Source: Sipunculus nudus (lineage: Eukaryota > Annelida > Sipuncula > Golfingiida > Sipunculidae). Taken from it: 64,000 nucleotides of DNA. Shown here piece by piece: positions 25,090 to 36,274 of the stretch. The stretch is from contig CM049310.1 of assembly GCA_026874595.1 (NCBI GenBank), forward strand, positions 29,311,058 through 29,375,057, read 5' to 3'. A model generated the notes under the pieces. It was not told where the DNA came from and did no database searches. It saw only the letters and a program-made list of their open reading frames with translations. Every line of letters begins with the position of its first letter. Within the stretch, counting starts at the first letter, position 1. A program made the position numbers and the translations under genes.

Positions 25090-28000
25090 CAGGGTTCCTG
25101 CACTTTTTTCAGAATAAAATTCCATGGTTTTCAAGGATTTTCCATGTCTTATTTTCATACTTTTCCATGACATTTCGGAAGTGAAATGTTACGTTTTCCA
25201 TGATTTTCAATGATAAATGAGATAAGGACATATCATAATGGTATTTTTTGTGGTAGCATGATGGTTTTTTGCATGGGAAGATACACAGATGGGTAACTAG
25301 TGCTCTTTATGGCTGACCAACAGTCCATGGCCATTCAAGGGTAATGCTTGTTTTTATTATTGGCCAATAGGATTGTGCTGCCAGAAGGTACAAACTACAG
25401 AGAGCCTGGTCGTTATGGGCTAGCAGTATAAGATGGATGTGTCAGGTTGTTTTGACCGGGCAAAGGGCATCAAAAATGAAATAAATGTATATGTAATCCC
25501 TACATATATTTTAGTCATAACCTGAAAGTGTGAAATGTTCAAGTAAATCACAGGCAAAATAAAAAGGTACATGTATACACCCAGGTTCAGCTATTTTGCA
25601 ATATAATAAATACTGCACAACCTGGACATGGGTGCACATGTGAGGTGTAGAACTCACCAACATGATTCTGTTGCAATCCTTGCTACACTACAACAACTAT
25701 TTGAAACTGATGAGGGACGTCTGTGAATTCCTTATGTCCAACTTGACCAGAAGAAAACTAAATCATAGTTATTCAATCTTTAAGTTATGATTCCAAAATA
25801 TTTTGTGAAACTCCAGAGAACAGAACTTAAATCCTTTCACTTCTCAGAGAAGTCATGACTGAAGCCAGCATGCTACTAGTTAAAAATGAATCAAAATAGA
25901 ACAGCAGCCAACCTTTATTAAAAAAGTATTTCACCAGCCAACTCAACTGATTCTATAACTTAATTCGCAACAGATAACTATGAACACTTAGCTGTAACAA
26001 TCTATAAATATGAATCTTTGAGGTTTCAAAGTTATTTGTCCATGGCTTTCAGGCCCTCTTCAAGAGAGGTTATTTGTTTCTCAATGTCAGCCATTCCATT
26101 CTTTTTCTCTTTGGCCCTCTTTCGAAGTGCTCTAGGCTCAATCAACATTTTTTCATTCCCTGCTTTTCTCAGCTTCCTCTGCATTATCATCTGCACTGTC
26201 CAGAAGAGTCTTAATGTCAGTCTCAAGACATTTTCTTTTTCTCTTGATTTCCTGTATTTCATCTACCATAGCCTGTCTTTTCAATGCCCTTTCACTGCTG
26301 CCCTGTTTCTGTTCTTCAAGATAATTCTGTAATTCTTCCTGGCAGAGCTGACATAAATCAAGCATATAGGTGTGACCTTTAAGTTCTGGAATCCACCGAT
26401 GTCTTTCAAATGATCCAATACCAGACGCTGTGAGGCGAGAGATTTCTCCTTCATGCTTTCAACAAGAATTTCTTTGTTATATGAGAATCCCCTCTCTACC
26501 CTGGCTTGTCCATGCGATAAAATCAGCAATTGTTTTACCACACCACGGAGGCTAGGGAAATTTTACAGTCTTTCATAAAGAAAAATGTCCAGTGATTCAC
26601 ATTTCTGGGTCATATTGAGAGTATTCTAAACGCTCCTCCCCTGTCAGGCCTGCAATATGCACTAAAAATTCATCAAACTCTGCTTTAACAGTTTCAGCAG
26701 TGCCTTCATCAATGCGTTTGCTAGAAATCAGTGTTTCAAGGACATGCTTGAATTTAGACTTTGCACTGTCAGGTTTTGTGACCATAAACTCTGGGCTGAG
26801 GGAAGACAATGCCCAAGCAAAGGTATATGCTATAGGAGGTTTGTCAAGTAGGTGCTTGGCAGATGTTGCAAGCATTGACTTGCACTTTATGCGGACCTCC
26901 ATGATTTCTCTCTCTGAAATGCCCTTTGCTACTTTCTTCAGCTCTGCTTCAGCCCTGAAGCCAATGTCCACATCTTTATAGGACAGATGGTTCTCTGCCT
27001 TTTCAGGGTCTATTTTCAACAGGTTGCGCGCATTGGTGGCAGTGATCAGCATTTTTACAAAACTTTTCATCAGAGCCCTCACCATCTCTTCAAGATGAAT
27101 GGCAAGGAATGGCACCAGAGGGCGCTCACTTTGAAACATGCTCAGGAATGGAGTCATCTGGCTTGAAACTGATTGAATAAATGCTAGCTTGACCAACATC
27201 AACAGCATTCTTCACAGTGTAGGAGTCGCATGTGGGTTTCGAGTATTTTGACTTCTCTTTCCTAACTTCAGTAACGTATCTAACTATGTTCGGCCAAATT
27301 TCCAAAGCCCGGACTACAACTGGCCTGTTTTCAATCCAACGGTGACCACAAAACTGCAATGGGAAAACCTCTGATTTTGTCATGCAAGTGTAGCCTGCCC
27401 TTCGTGCATCAGTATCTTTGAAAAGCCAGAACAAAGCCTTAAGAACCTTATTTACAAGCAAGCCAGATTTTTTAACCCCATTCTTGAAGACATTGTGCGT
27501 TGTGTGCAGACCGCAACTACCAACGTTTAGCAGGCCAGCACACTGACTTTTATTTAACTTTTCAGTGAGCATCCTGAACAGTTTCCAGTTTACAGCAGGA
27601 CCATCCATGGAGAGTTGAATAAGTTTCCAGACCAAATTCAGTCACAGCACTAAGTAGAGGATGCAGAAGATCCTCAGCTTTTCCATGCCCAAGACATTCC
27701 GACTTAAGGTACCTTGTACGGACACAGTTTTGAACAGGATCCCAAAACCTAACGTGAATATCGAGCTTGTTTTTTTTTTGTAAGCTTTCATTGTGTGACT
27801 CCTCAAACATCATCACAAAATTATCCAATTCCTTCATCTTGCAGTGCAGAAGTTCTTCAATATAAGGCCAAATGCCACTATGTACGAAATTTTGTTCTCA
27901 CCACAACTCATATTTTGGGCTATTGGACTGTCATAAAATGCCCTCTTAAAGAATTGGCCAACATGCTTACAACTACTATAACTGTAGTGACAGACAATAC

Positions 28001-29461
28001 ATGTTACAGCCCACAGAATCTCTGCTGTTGCTACATCTGTACTGTGAACATAGGTATCCATACTAACGCTGCTAGCAGTGCCACTATGACGTTGACCCTA
28101 AGCTTGACTTGGAAATGGATCACTTTTTCTCTCATCTGCGGCACCGTCAGTGTCGGCACTATACTGACCAGTTTTATCATTATCATCCCTACTGCTATGA
28201 AGCCATGCCGATACACTCAAGTTCCGCCAAGTTACTCCATGTTTTAGTTTATGTTTATCACCCTCTTCAGTCTTGATGCGACTTGATCGCCGCGATACCC
28301 ATATTCCTCACGCTAAACGTCTTTGCACAAGTCTTGCACCTCGCTGAATATTCATCGTTTTTCACTCGCTCGATCCATTCATACTTCTCCAACCACTCGT
28401 CGTGGAATTTGCATGCCATTGTCCGAATTTCAGATCACGATATTTGAATGGAAAAGCGGCTTGTTTGTTCAATGACCGGCTGCCATGGCAATAAACTTGT
28501 ATAGTACATCTTCCATGTGCGTATGAGCAAAACCATATTCAGTTCATTTCAAAAAAACGATTTATATATAATTTACTGAAAAACATGATGTTTCCCCGTG
28601 CAAGGATCATTAGCCGATCAGTGACACTTATATTACGTCGGTCATCCGCGCGTTTGGTGCGTTTTATAATGTTACAAAATTGTTTAAGTGGATAAATCAG
28701 CAATACAACTATTGCACACGAACCAAAAAAGCCCGGTCAGCCTGACGGCGGTTAATATATGCATTGCCCTTTGCCCAACTTAGTGTGACCTCTTATTTCA
28801 ACCAATGAAAGTGTGACCCGACGATGTCAGAATACACAATATCTAAGTCAACCAATGGCTGACCGGTTTGACCTGTGACGTTTAATGCAAAAAAACTCTG
28901 GGGTCAAATGGCACCGTGGGCTAGACGGTGTCAGGTAAACTGTTGAACGTTGTCATGTTTTACGCAAGTTTCGCTGAGTTACCAACAACAGACTATAGGC
29001 CAGAGAATGGGCGACAAAGAGGGATTCTTGTGCTTTTAAAAAACTATTCATATTTTAATAAGAGGTCACCGGCCTGAATATGGAGCTGATAAACAATAAA
29101 TATCGAAAGGTCACAGGTGATATATTCCTTATATGGGATATGCACTCAGAAATTTGAGCATTGACCGCACGGCAGGACCTGCGCACGCATGCAGTTATGG
29201 TGCTCATTTTGCATAACATGGCATGACCTGGGGTCGTAACCATAGTCACGAAACTTCGTGGGGAACGTGGCTGGCAGCGAATCGTTTGAAATTTACTAGC
29301 AGAGAATTATTGAAATATTTTTTCCAACAAAGTAACAAAAAATTCCATGGTTTTCAATGACTTCACTAATAAATCACAAAATTCCATGATTTTCCAGCCA
29401 TGGAAAAACTTTTTTAAAATTCAAGGATTTTCCATGGTTTTCAAGAGGCGCGGGAACCCTG
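25090..29461 (-). mobile_element. Decayed full-length hAT transposon
   Basis: The left end reads CAGGGTTCCTGCAC and the right end, reversed, CAGGGTTCCCGCGC. The hAT consensus is CAGGG or similar (family knowledge). TGAATC directly abuts both ends (25084-25089 and 29462-29467), a likely remnant of an 8-bp target duplication. Inside each end the motif CCATGGTTTTCAAGGATTTT and variants of TTTCCATG are iterated (25115-25215 and 29335-29450), as transposase-binding subterminal repeats would be. The element carries a broken transposase gene on the minus strand. It lies in the space between the two host genes. Confidence 0.8.
26032..28419 (-). pseudogene. hAT-family transposase pseudogene with N-terminal BED/TTF-type zinc finger
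   Basis: Read on the minus strand from the ATG at 28419. The N-terminus has C28-x2-C31, H48 and a downstream KHK like a BED-type finger. After a frameshift near 28270 and a TAG at 28100-28098 follow AEILWAVTCIVCHYSYSSC, SYIVAFG, LDIHVRFWDP, LIQLSMDGPAVNW, LLNVGSCGLHTTHNVFKNG and, at the C-terminus, SHGQARVERGFSYNKEILVE, which corresponds to the hAT dimerisation/C-terminal block. A lysine/glutamate-rich coiled tail ends at 26032. At least seven frame breaks (near 28270, 27870, 27625, 27185, 26600-26540, 26385 and 26160) show it is inactive. Related intact genes are multi-copy in many animals (family knowledge). No introns are obvious. Opposite-strand frames at 26018-26332, 26700-26981 and 27795-28247 are shadows. 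Confidence 0.8.
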
Positions 29462-29469
29462 TGAATCGG

Positions 29470-32400
29470 AAAATAACCCAAAATAGACCATCCAATGCGA
29501 AAGTTTACAACTCTTGGTAAATATTGTAATGAGAGGTTTGCCTTGATTTTATTCCAACTTCATTTTTATGATCCATTGCAAAATAATGAAAAGCTGAAAG
29601 TAAACTGTGGAAGAGGGACAAAAATGACGATGACGTGCAGAACGAAAGAATTCTGTTAAAGGAAACTAAAAAAAAATATTTCGAAAAATTACAGAGATGC
29701 TCTTAAGAGTTCAGGACATTGTTAAAGATATGATCAGACTGACATTTATTTTTGCACGGTGTATAAGATGTCGATAAAGGTGTTGATGACATATTATATT
29801 TATCACTCAATCCAAACCACCTTTTTGCCTGGCAACAATTGTTATCTGTTGTTTTTTTAATGAGTGAATGTTTCCAAACCGTAATAAAAATGAAACAAAA
29901 ATGCAGGTAAAGCCACAGACCTGCTGCCAAAGGTGAATCTATCCAAGACCAAGGATTATTTGATCTGATCATCAGCTCTTTATGATGTTTTACTACCGAT
30001 AAATTTGACGATGCAATATTATTCTGAAAGCAGGGCTGCAAAATACTTTATAACATTTCATGACGGGAACACTTGTTTAAATGCGGCCCATTATTTCTTA
30101 TACAGAAAGCAGTGCAAAGTATTTATTAAACAACCCTGGGCACAAAGAAATGCGTTACTTCTAATGTGTTTCATATCATGTTTCTATACCTTATACCCAT
30201 AGAATATAAATTTCTGTGGCCCGTCAATAATTTTTATACGTATTATGCATACACTTACATACGATACCAGACTTCTGTATTCATGTGACTCGCTCCTGCG
30301 ACCAAGGAGGTTATGTTTTCAGCTCTGTATATAAGATTATTGCTTGCTAGAATATTGGAAACGGCTTGCCTATGGTGCAGCTGACTTAATTTTGTATGTA
30401 TCTTTGTATCTTTTTTTTGTCTGTTTGCTTATCTGTACACTCTCTACATATCACACTTTTGATATTAATCAAATGTAAATATCAATTAACCCTCGCAGCC
30501 AATTATTTTCAAGCAGGTTCATCTGGGATGTATATCACTGAAAACTCGCACCAGGTTAGCGCTCGGCTTCGGTTCCTCTACTTAATATCTTCATCATCTG
30601 GACCATGCATAAAACAGACTGAACTGATTTTCACGAAACTTTGTGGAGTGCCGGCCATGGAATATTAAAAATAAATCATTGAATGTAAGTGCAGAAAAAG
30701 CGCATTACGGATCCAGTGGGTTGTTTTGCATTGGAAGAGGTTTGCTTTCCAATGAGTGCCCTCTAGTTAAAGGATTTATATATCTGTTACATTTTCTACA
30801 ATTAGTTTTTATTGAACTGGAGGCGATATGCACATATATTTAACTTGTACCATATATATTAGGAGATACATAGTGTCCCCACATACTGTATCATGATAGA
30901 GAAATAAACCCACATTTACTTTACATGTTATTGAATTTACATACACCTGGCTGAGTAAAATATTATCTAGAACTTATCAATGGAATTGTATGTTGTTTCC
31001 AAGTTAAAAGATATCCAAAGATTACTTTATTTTTGAATGGGTCCTGAATTAAAAATAAGATGAGTCTTAAAACACAGCAAAAATCGGTGTTCGTTTTTTA
31101 CCAATTAGCTCCCACATCAATTACCCAACAAAATAAATGTACGTAATAATTCAGTAAGTCTCTTCATTCGTTTCGAGGGAAATTATTTGGCAATACATAG
31201 AGGGTAAATTGAAATGAATACGTTGAATATTAAGTAAGTAAGAGACATTTAAGTGACCCCACCATCCCATCCCCTTATCTGTGACACTTCGAATGTCTCT
31301 TTCTCTTCCTGTGCCCAAACATGTCAATCTACAGATGCGATTTACCAAAATTGCCCTCACTTTGGGCACTGGCATCAAGCAGATTCCTAAACTAGAGACC
31401 CATACGAACATTTTCATACCAATTATCCTTTGAATATATTTTGGTGCCACTATCTCCTTAAATATGGTCCTTTTCAAAGGTCCCCTATAGCACTATTGGG
31501 GAGAAAAGGGTGCGTGTGGAAGAATTGTGTCTGGTGACTAATGTACTGATGATTAAACATGATGAGTGTCCTTTCTGAACAACATATGTTTCATTGACAA
31601 CAGCCATTTATAAATGGCAATGGAGATGAACATTGTTATGGCTAAATACGTTAACTTTGCTACCTGAACTCTTTTTAATGTAAAATGGTACACACTGCAT
31701 TGTGATTTTCTGGCTTTATCTTTGCTTGAAGATATATGTAGGGCTTCAATTTTGTATGGTGTCAATACTGATTTCCTGTTTTGTTGGCTACCAACTAAAA
31801 AAAGGGAAGGGGTGCATAAAGAATACTCTTAAAACAGAATAGCTCTTACTTTATTAGTTCAGGTGATGTCATGTAAGAGAGAAAATAAACTCATTCATTG
31901 GATGGTTTTAGCACATCTCCGTTCAATCTGGAAGGAGAAACTGACCTTGGTAGAGTGATTTTGATTTGTTGATTAGTTATTTTTATGCTTACAAATGTAA
32001 GAGTTTTCATATGAGTATATTTTTAAGTAAAGTAAAGTAAAGTAAAGTTGTCTGCTATTTCCTGTTTTAGCAATCATTTTCATAAATAAGGGGGTAGGGG
32101 TACTTAAGACATTGCCACATATTTGATTGCTCAAAGAAATTTGGTTGTATTTTGGTCCTTGTAAGCCATAATTTTTCACATATATGAATGAAGTCTTTTT
32201 TTTAATCAACTTTGTGTCATATTATGTTTGTGCATATAAATACCTACATTTAAAGATATAACTGACTGTTTTTGTCCATTAGGGGACTGAGAGAGCCAAA
32301 TTGGGCTAATCACAGAAAAATGTATACAGCTAGTACAAAAAAATGCTCCTTGCAATGTTGTGCAAGAGTGTCCTGATTGCCAACATTGGTTTTCTGATTC

Positions 32401-32670
32401 CCAAGGTGTCTACCTCTACGAAAAATAAAGTGAAAATTTTATATCAGCCCGGGCAATTTTTTTTTTCAATATTACTTGCTTTGGCCCCCTGGCTACCTGG
32501 TAGCCGGGCGATATCTACATTAAATGTAAGGTCCCCCGGGTACCAGGCTGATGAAATATTATAAGCCGGAAGCCATGGAGACTACGGAACAAGATACAGT
32601 CAATGTTATCTCATCGAGATCCAATCATTTGTTTTTAAAAATTCATATTCTCATTCAAATCATTGTTGAA
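29470..32670. other. Intergenic, nothing recognised
   Basis: AT-rich DNA with a short (AGTAA)n tract at 32024-32048 and a GC-rich imperfect palindrome around 32445-32560 (AGCCCGGGC, GTAGCCGGGC, CCCCCGGG). Small frames such as 31151-31477 minus have no recognisable family. Confidence 0.4.
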
Positions 32671-32689
32671 ATTATTTATATTTAAAGGG

Positions 32690-32935
32690 TAAGAAGACAA
32701 ACTGTAACCGTTAGACCCAGATTATTTTCGAACTGTACATCTATAGAGGTCCTGCTCAAATATCCTTGGAAACCTGAAATTAGGGCATGGTGACCTATCC
32801 ATTTGGCTTGGAATATTCTAACATGACAATCAGGGAGGTCATGGATAAATGTCCTTGGATACATAAATAAGGTCACTGTGACTTGTATTCTGCGAGTTAC
32901 TGACCAAATATAAAGACCTATGTGTTGTAGAAACG
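32690..32935. repeat. Dispersed repeat family R, fragment
   Basis: Contains TTGGAAACCTGAAATTAGGG, CATGGTGACCTAT and AAGGTCACTGTGACTTGTATT. The same phrases recur at 51540-51720, 52560-53210 and 60210-60640. Non-coding. Confidence 0.6.
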
Positions 32936-32994
32936 GTTTTATAGGTTGTTTTCTTTCATAATAACCCACAAATAGCAATTCGAGCATCTGTGAT

Positions 32995-33070
32995 GTGTGG
33001 TGACATCTGACAGCTGAGCTTGTGCACTAGGAGATGCGGGTTTGAATCTGACAACCAGACAGGTGTCGAC
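32995..33070 (+). repeat. Possible tRNA-derived SINE head
   Basis: ACAGCTGAGCTTGTGC followed 30 bp later by GGGTTTGAATCTG, a box-B-like sequence with plausible spacing. Too diverged for a tRNA gene. Confidence 0.3.
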
Positions 33071-33264
33071 CCATGTTAGACTTTCACCCAAAGTTTCACC
33101 CAGAAAACGTAGATATCACGTACTGCACACAGACTGCTTGTTTTGTTTATATCAACGTGTTTATGATATGTGTTGGCCCACCAAAATAATCAAAACAAAT
33201 TCAGCAAGGGCATCTGGCAGCAAGTCAGATAAGCCAGAGCTATTCCAATGGCGTTTTGCAACAA

Positions 33265-33500
33265 ATGACCTTCCTACCTCCACATATATGCAACCTACCA
33301 CCTTAGGTTACATGTTTTTCCTCATTTGTCAACATTGCCGTATTTACAAACATGTTGTTAATAAACAAGTTCATACATCCGTCACGAAGGTGTTATAAGA
33401 ACTTTTCGCAATCAAAATTACCCTTACATCATTAATATATACACAGAGGAAGCCAGAAATCACATAAATTCTTTTTCAAAAGGTATGTGAATGGGCATCT
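33265..33500. repeat. Diverged direct repeat, copy 1
   Basis: Pairs with 35095-35315: shared blocks include ATATGCAACC, TTTGTCAACATT, ACATCCGTCAC and the order of the flanking AT-rich segments. Confidence 0.55.
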
Positions 33501-33906
33501 TTTAAATAAAAGGGGAGATCGTCGGATAGCGGTATCTCTAAATTGTAATTGTCGATTGGAAGAATATAGTTCTGATTAGCGAGTGTCTGCGCTCTGGGTT
33601 TTCCCCAAGCCAAGGCGAGCCGGCAGCCGCTGGTAAACTTATTACAATGTATTAACTACCAGCGGCAGGATCCTGGACACGTAAGCCGTATATTTGCATT
33701 ATATTTACTCTGAGGCCAGTTATTCATAGGGCTGTAACATCTGGAGACATCCCATGCCTCACTTAATTCCTGCCCCTGTGATTCGGTGCATACACAAAGT
33801 TGCTTGTTGACTGTTATTAATACTGGAAAAATCCGTCGTTGAATCACAAGTGATGCTTGCAAGACACTTATAAATGCACCTGTCACTTCAGATTAGACTA
33901 AGGCAG

Positions 33907-34046
33907 AAGCAGATCCGGGGGGGGGGGGGGGTTCCAGGGGTATGGAACCCCTCTATTTTAGCCGCCGCAACACTCTTTTAAGTGTTTGTCATAAGTCCTC
34001 CTGGGTTTGAACCCCCCTTTTCCTAAATCCTGGATCCGCCCCTTCT
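33907..34046. mobile_element. Short GGATCC-ended MITE, copy 1
   Basis: The left end is AAGCAGATCCGGGG with a pure G run (33918-33932), then GTTCCAGGGGTATGGAACCCC. The right end is GGGTTTGAACCCCCC...TCCTGGATCCGCCCC. The ends are roughly inverted. A degraded copy lies at 35450-35612. Confidence 0.5.
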
Positions 34047-34069
34047 ATGGAAATGCGTTGCTGTATGGA

Positions 34070-34629
34070 GTGCTATAGGAACTATCATCAGTCGAATACA
34101 GCATATTCAAAATAGTGCCGCCAGGATTATAACTCTTACGTCGAAATCCGTCTGTATTACCCCAATAATGAACCAACTGCACTGGCTACCAATGGAATGC
34201 CGGATTCGGTTAAAGATTCCTCGTTATACCGACAAAGCATTTATAACGGTGTGGCTCCATCATCTTAACGGGATCTTCTTGTTCAATGTATTCCAACAAG
34301 GTCTCTGCGTTCTGTGAAAAAAGGGCTTGTTGGCAACACAGACGGCCTGGACTGTTACATTAGGGGAGAAATGTTTTAGAATAGTTGCTCCGGCTCTGTG
34401 GTGATTTACCTGACATCGTTAAACATGCTGATTCTTTAGTTACTTTTAAATCGCGTTTAAAAACGCATTTTTTAAATAATACTATATTCAAACTCTTACA
34501 TTTGCTGATTTTTATCAGTCATACTTATCAATGTATATTTCTTTTTTACAGTAGCTTTTATGCTCTTATTTGTACACCGCTTTAACGCAGGATTTTATTC
34601 TGAATTAAGCGCTATATATAAATACTATC

Positions 34630-34671
<42 letters not shown>
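34070..34671 (+). pseudogene. LINE ORF2 C-terminal relic with 3' UTR and (AAT)n tail
   Basis: Plus-strand translation reads RVQHIQNSAARIITL, then MNQLHWLPMECRIRLKI, then, after frame breaks, SLVTFKSRLKTHFLNN. This is the characteristic C-terminus of CR1/L2/Jockey-like ORF2 proteins (family knowledge). The 3' end GCGCTATATATAAATACTAT followed by about 14 AAT units (34629-34671) is the usual LINE tail. It is a 5'-truncated, inactive copy. Confidence 0.8.
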
Positions 34672-35094
34672 CTACTTTTTAAACCAGTCAATGAAAATTA
34701 GTTAATGCAAATTTGTAAAATGTGGGCTTATCACCAGAAATGATTGAATAGTATAGGAGTAGGGGATTTTATAGATAAAGTAAAGACCTGAGTTTTCACT
34801 TAACCTTATCGAAATGATACCTCAAGTACTTTCGAGTCGGAGTAATTTCCCTCATATTAAGGACTGGAGTTTCAGTAGAGTATGTAATTTTAAGGAACTT
34901 AGGAACTGGTCACGCGGTTATTTATTATGCCTTTACATTCAATTTGTTCTGACCAATAGGTCTTTAAACAACGTGTGTTTGCACATTCAGGCGCCACAGC
35001 ACCATTAATAATCAAAACACCTTCAACAATAACATCTAGCGGTAAGCAGACGAAGCAGAGTTTTGTAAAGGTCGTTTTTCGACTCGAGACCTTT

Positions 35095-35315
35095 CAAACT
35101 TCGAACATATGCAACCATACACCTTAGTTAACATATTTTTTCCTTTTGTCAACATTTCTTTGTTTACTAACAGGTTGTAGATACATCCGTCACAGAAGGC
35201 GTTATTAATACTTTTTTTGCAGTATTTTCCTAGAATAAATTAATATGTACATAGAAATAGCCATAAATTGCATAAATTCTATAGAAAAGGTAAATGAATA
35301 GATACTTTTAACACT
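35095..35315. repeat. Diverged direct repeat, copy 2
   Basis: Partner of 33265-33500, about 1.83 kb downstream, same orientation. The LINE relic and a MITE lie between the copies. Confidence 0.55.
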
Positions 35316-35449
35316 CTGAATATGAGACCAATATACCTGCTTTACGCTAGCAGCATATGGGTCATACAGGAATAAGACGTTAAACATTCGCCATGGTAAT
35401 GAGTCGATCGAGTTCGAGTACCTACTGACTGCTCGGATCTAACATTCAG

Positions 35450-35612
35450 AAACAGATCCAAGGGAGGGGTCCAGGGGGGTTCAAGGGTTTTAGACAAATT
35501 TGTGAGGCCTGGGCTCCCCTTTTCCGGACCTGTGGACTTTTATTTACTTTTTTTCATTAGGTCCTAGGGTATGGACACCTCCTTTTCCTAAAATCCTGGA
35601 TTGTAATTTTTA
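35450..35612. mobile_element. Short GGATCC-ended MITE, copy 2 (degraded)
   Basis: ACAGATCCAAGGGAGGGGTCC at the left and TTTTCCTAAAATCCTGGAT at the right resemble the ends of the copy at 33907. Confidence 0.4.
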
Positions 35613-35723
35613 ATTACTCATATTTTGATTCCATCTAGTTTTCTCACGTGAATAAGCCTAGGGGAAAACGATAAACGAATCAAAGGTTGTTATACAAAAA
35701 AAGGGGCCATATAAAAATGTATT

Positions 35724-35728
<5 letters not shown>

Positions 35729-35764
<36 letters not shown>
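35729..35764. repeat. (TA)n microsatellite
   Basis: About 18 TA units, 320 bp upstream of the DDX31 start codon. Confidence 0.95.
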
Positions 35765-35769
<5 letters not shown>

Positions 35770-35966
35770 TCCAGAGTGGTATCAAGTTTACCTGTTGCGT
35801 ATATTAGTCCATATTATAAAAATTAAAGAACCTCGCAAACATATATACATTCATACGTATGTTATGCACCCATTTTTTAGTACATATATTGAACCACAGA
35901 CGGCGCTGTAGGCTGGTGTTCATAGTTGGTATAGCTTTTATATTTTGCAGTTTTCAAAACTTATAA

Positions 35967-35989
35967 ACTTCCGGTGACAAACCCACGTG
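35967..35989. promoter_or_regulatory. Candidate DDX31 promoter sites: ETS-type ACTTCCGG and E-box CACGTG
   Basis: ACTTCCGG (35967-35974) and CACGTG (35984-35989) lie about 100 bp upstream of the ATG at 36080. ETS sites of this form are common in promoters of housekeeping animal genes. No TATA box is evident. This is motif matching only. Confidence 0.35.
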
Positions 35990-36079
35990 AAAATAGAACT
36001 TGGAAGTGACTTGGTCATTTAATATTATTAACACTTGACAGGACAGTCGATCCTTGAGATTACTGAGTAGTCCTTGAAG

Positions 36080-36274
36080 ATGGATGACATAGGGTTACAG
36101 CTGAATTTGTCGAGCGAGGGACCGGTCAGACAGGAAAAACGTAAACGACAGAGGGTTGTCGTCAAGAAAGGCCACAGGCGCAAGAAGGTTTTGTATTTGC
36201 CTGTCAAACAGAAAGAGGGTGCAACCCAGCACCCTCTCCCTCAGAAACCTCCTGCAGCTGTTAAACGTGAACGT
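36080..36274 (+). CDS. DDX31: DDX31 exon 1 (start codon)
   Basis: ATG at 36080 in a good Kozak context (GAAGATGG); the TTG-AAG codons before it are not needed. 65 codons, [16 protein letters not shown] onwards, then a basic stretch [17 protein letters not shown]. Donor CGT|GTAAGT at 36275, phase 0. Confidence 0.85.

Noticed and set aside
27795-28247. A 150-codon plus-strand frame
   Set aside because: It is the antisense shadow of the hAT transposase pseudogene, whose minus-strand translation has clear family blocks.
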